Assembly (NCBI GenBank): GCA_947475795.1
Contig: CANJOX010000143.1
Coordinates: forward strand, 1 to 7,999
DNA: 7,999 bases
Reading direction: 5' to 3'
DNA from: Gemmatimonadota bacterium
GTDB taxonomy: Bacteria; Gemmatimonadota; Gemmatimonadetes; Gemmatimonadales; Gemmatimonadaceae
The stretch's first letter is position 1. Each line of letters begins with the position of its first letter. This document shows positions 6,784 to 7,999 of the stretch, one piece after another. A model generated the notes under the pieces. The model did no database searches. It had not been told where the DNA came from and was given only the letters and a program-made list of their open reading frames with translations. The translations under genes were made by a program, and so were the position numbers.

Positions 6784-6928
6784 CGCACCGTGGCGTCGCG
6801 GGGACGATGACCGACCACGCACGAGCAGCGGCGCACGCGTGGAGATACTTTAGGCAATGACGGACCGGTGCATCGAGTGCCTCGCCGCACGCGACTCGGC
6901 GCGCCCCTCACCTCCTTCCCCACCTGCC
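6784..6928. other. Intergenic spacer before the NamZ-type gene
   Basis: This 145-nt stretch holds a 17-codon ATG frame (6807-6860) whose TGA overlaps an ATG at 6857, which is itself in frame with the downstream gene. It also holds the one relatively A/T-rich patch of the spacer, GGAGATACTTTAGGCAATGA at 6841-6860. TACTTT at 6846-6851 could be a weak -10 box, but no -35 partner is evident. No terminator is seen. Confidence 0.35.
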
Positions 6929-7999
6929 ATGACACGCTCCACGCTCCGGCAGCCCGCCACGATGGCCGCCACGGTGCTCTGCGCGCTCACCCTCGCCCTC
7001 GTGCCCAGGGCGCCGCTCCAGGCGCAATCCCGCCCCGCGCAGCCCCGCACGGGGAATGTGATTCCCGGCATCGAAGTGTTGCTCACCGATTCGCTGCATC
7101 TCATCAAGGGCAAGCGCGTCGGCCTGCTCACCAATCACTCGGGACGTGACCGGAAGGGCACGAGCACGATCGACCTGTTGTTCAAGGCCCCCGGCGTGAA
7201 GCTCACCGCGCTCTATGGCCCCGAGCATGGCATCCGCGGCGAGGCCAAAGCCGGCGAGAAGATCAGCAGCGGCGTGGATGCGAAGACCGGCGTCACGGTG
7301 CATTCGTTGTACGGCGCCGTGGAAACGCCGACGCCCGACATGCTCAAGGACATCGACGTCCTGCTGTACGACATTCAGGACGTGGGCGCGCGCGTGTACA
7401 CCTATCAGTGGACACTCGCCCTCACGGCCGCCAGCGCCGGCAAGCCCATCATCATCCTCGACCGCCCCAACCCGATTCGCGCCGACCGGTTCGAAGGCAA
7501 CATCCTCGATCTCAAATTCCGGTCGCTCGTGGGGCAGCACGCCGTGGCGCTCCGGTACGGCCTGACCCCCGGTGAACTCATGCGCTATCTCGTGGGCACC
7601 AAGGCGCTCAACGCGCAGGTCACGGTGATTCCCATGAAGAACTACACGCGCGCCATGTGGTTCGACGAAACGGGCATTCCGCGCGTGAATCCGTCACCGA
7701 ATCTGCGCACGCTCGACGCCGAGCTGCTGTATCCGGGCACGGTGTTCTTCGAAGGCACCAATGCCACCGAAGGACGTGGCACCGACGCGCCGTTCACGTT
7801 GATGGGCGCCGATTACCTCACCGACCACGTGGCGATCGCCCGTACCCTCAACGCGCTCAAGCTGCCGGGCGTGCGATTTGACACGGCCACGCGCACCATC
7901 GAACCGGGCTACAAGTTCGGGGGGAAGACCATTCCCATGATCAAGGTGACCGTGACCGATCGCAACGCGGTGAAGCCGGTGGAGCTGGGCATCCGCATG
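6929..7999 (+). CDS. namZ: NamZ-type exo-beta-N-acetylmuramidase precursor (DUF1343, GH171), 3' partial
   Basis: The frame is open from ATG 6929 to the window end (357 codons, no stop reached). Residues ~1-32 are a signal peptide, with a hydrophobic core at ~12-25 and probable cleavage after LQA, so the protein is exported. The mature part carries hallmark DUF1343 segments: VIPGIEVLL near 44-52, KRVGLLTNHSG, LYGPEHGIRGE with E99-H100, LLYDIQDVGARVYTY, ILDRPNP, NPSPNLRT and FFEGTNATEGRGTD. The B. subtilis member YbbC/NamZ releases terminal MurNAc from peptidoglycan fragments, so a role in cell-wall turnover or recycling is expected. The Glu of PEHG is my candidate catalytic residue, from memory of the family. 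The usual length is near 400 residues or slightly more, so only the C-terminal end is missing. An in-frame ATG at 6857 would add 24 residues before the signal peptide; 6929 is preferred because the signal peptide follows at once. Neither start has a good Shine-Dalgarno site. The symbol is by family homology. Confidence 0.9.
   Translation, partial: MTRSTLRQPATMAATVLCALTLALVPRAPLQAQSRPAQPRTGNVIPGIEVLLTDSLHLIKGKRVGLLTNHSGRDRKGTSTIDLLFKAPGVKLTALYGPEHGIRGEAKAGEKISSGVDAKTGVTVHSLYGAVETPTPDMLKDIDVLLYDIQDVGARVYTYQWTLALTAASAGKPIIILDRPNPIRADRFEGNILDLKFRSLVGQHAVALRYGLTPGELMRYLVGTKALNAQVTVIPMKNYTRAMWFDETGIPRVNPSPNLRTLDAELLYPGTVFFEGTNATEGRGTDAPFTLMGADYLTDHVAIARTLNALKLPGVRFDTATRTIEPGYKFGGKTIPMIKVTVTDRNAVKPVELGIRM

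Noticed and set aside
6908..7540. A 210-codon - strand frame over the NamZ-type gene
   Set aside because: Antisense shadow of a strongly recognisable DUF1343 coding sequence.

Overview
This 7,999-base window is strongly GC-rich (roughly two thirds G+C by eye). It is densely coding, with every supported gene on the + strand and third codon positions almost always G or C. The gene content is an ABC-2 permease/M1 peptidase fusion, a Tat-exported metallophosphoesterase, a lone Rieske lipoprotein, a CIA30-domain protein, an ADP-ribosylglycohydrolase relative and a DUF1343/NamZ muramidase. This suggests an environmental Gram-negative-type bacterium. Gemmatimonadota is my best guess, made from general resemblance; no rRNA or other marker gene in the window proves it.

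Layout. Positions 1-3312 are the 3' part of a large membrane gene whose start lies before the window: tandem ABC-2 type permease segments fused to an extracytoplasmic M1-type zinc peptidase. After only 7 nt comes a Tat-signal metallophosphoesterase (3320-4489), probably in the same transcript. A 139-nt spacer precedes a two-gene unit: a Tat/lipobox Rieske [2Fe-2S] protein (4629-5135) and an exported CIA30-domain protein (about 5145-5735), separated by a few bases. A second 139-nt spacer ends in the clearest Shine-Dalgarno sequence of the window. That site does not serve a recognisable gene directly. It serves a 40-codon small ORF (5875-5997) whose TAG stop abuts, in the same frame, the GTG start of a divergent ADP-ribosylglycohydrolase-family protein (5998-6783). 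After 145 nt a NamZ-type (DUF1343, GH171) exo-muramidase precursor begins at 6929 and runs off the window end.

How the genes relate. Five of the six main products are predicted to be membrane-bound or exported. Two carry twin-arginine signals, as expected for proteins that fold around metal cofactors in the cytoplasm before export. Apart from the two tight pairs (permease-peptidase/phosphoesterase and Rieske/CIA30) there is no evidence of a single shared pathway. I see no mobile element, CRISPR array, tRNA, rRNA or convincing intrinsic terminator.

Most worth a second look are two points. One is the small ORF in frame with, and directly abutting, the ADP-ribosylglycohydrolase-like gene. The other is that this protein lacks both acidic metal-binding motifs of the classical enzymes. 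I found no clear case for a wholly new multi-gene system.
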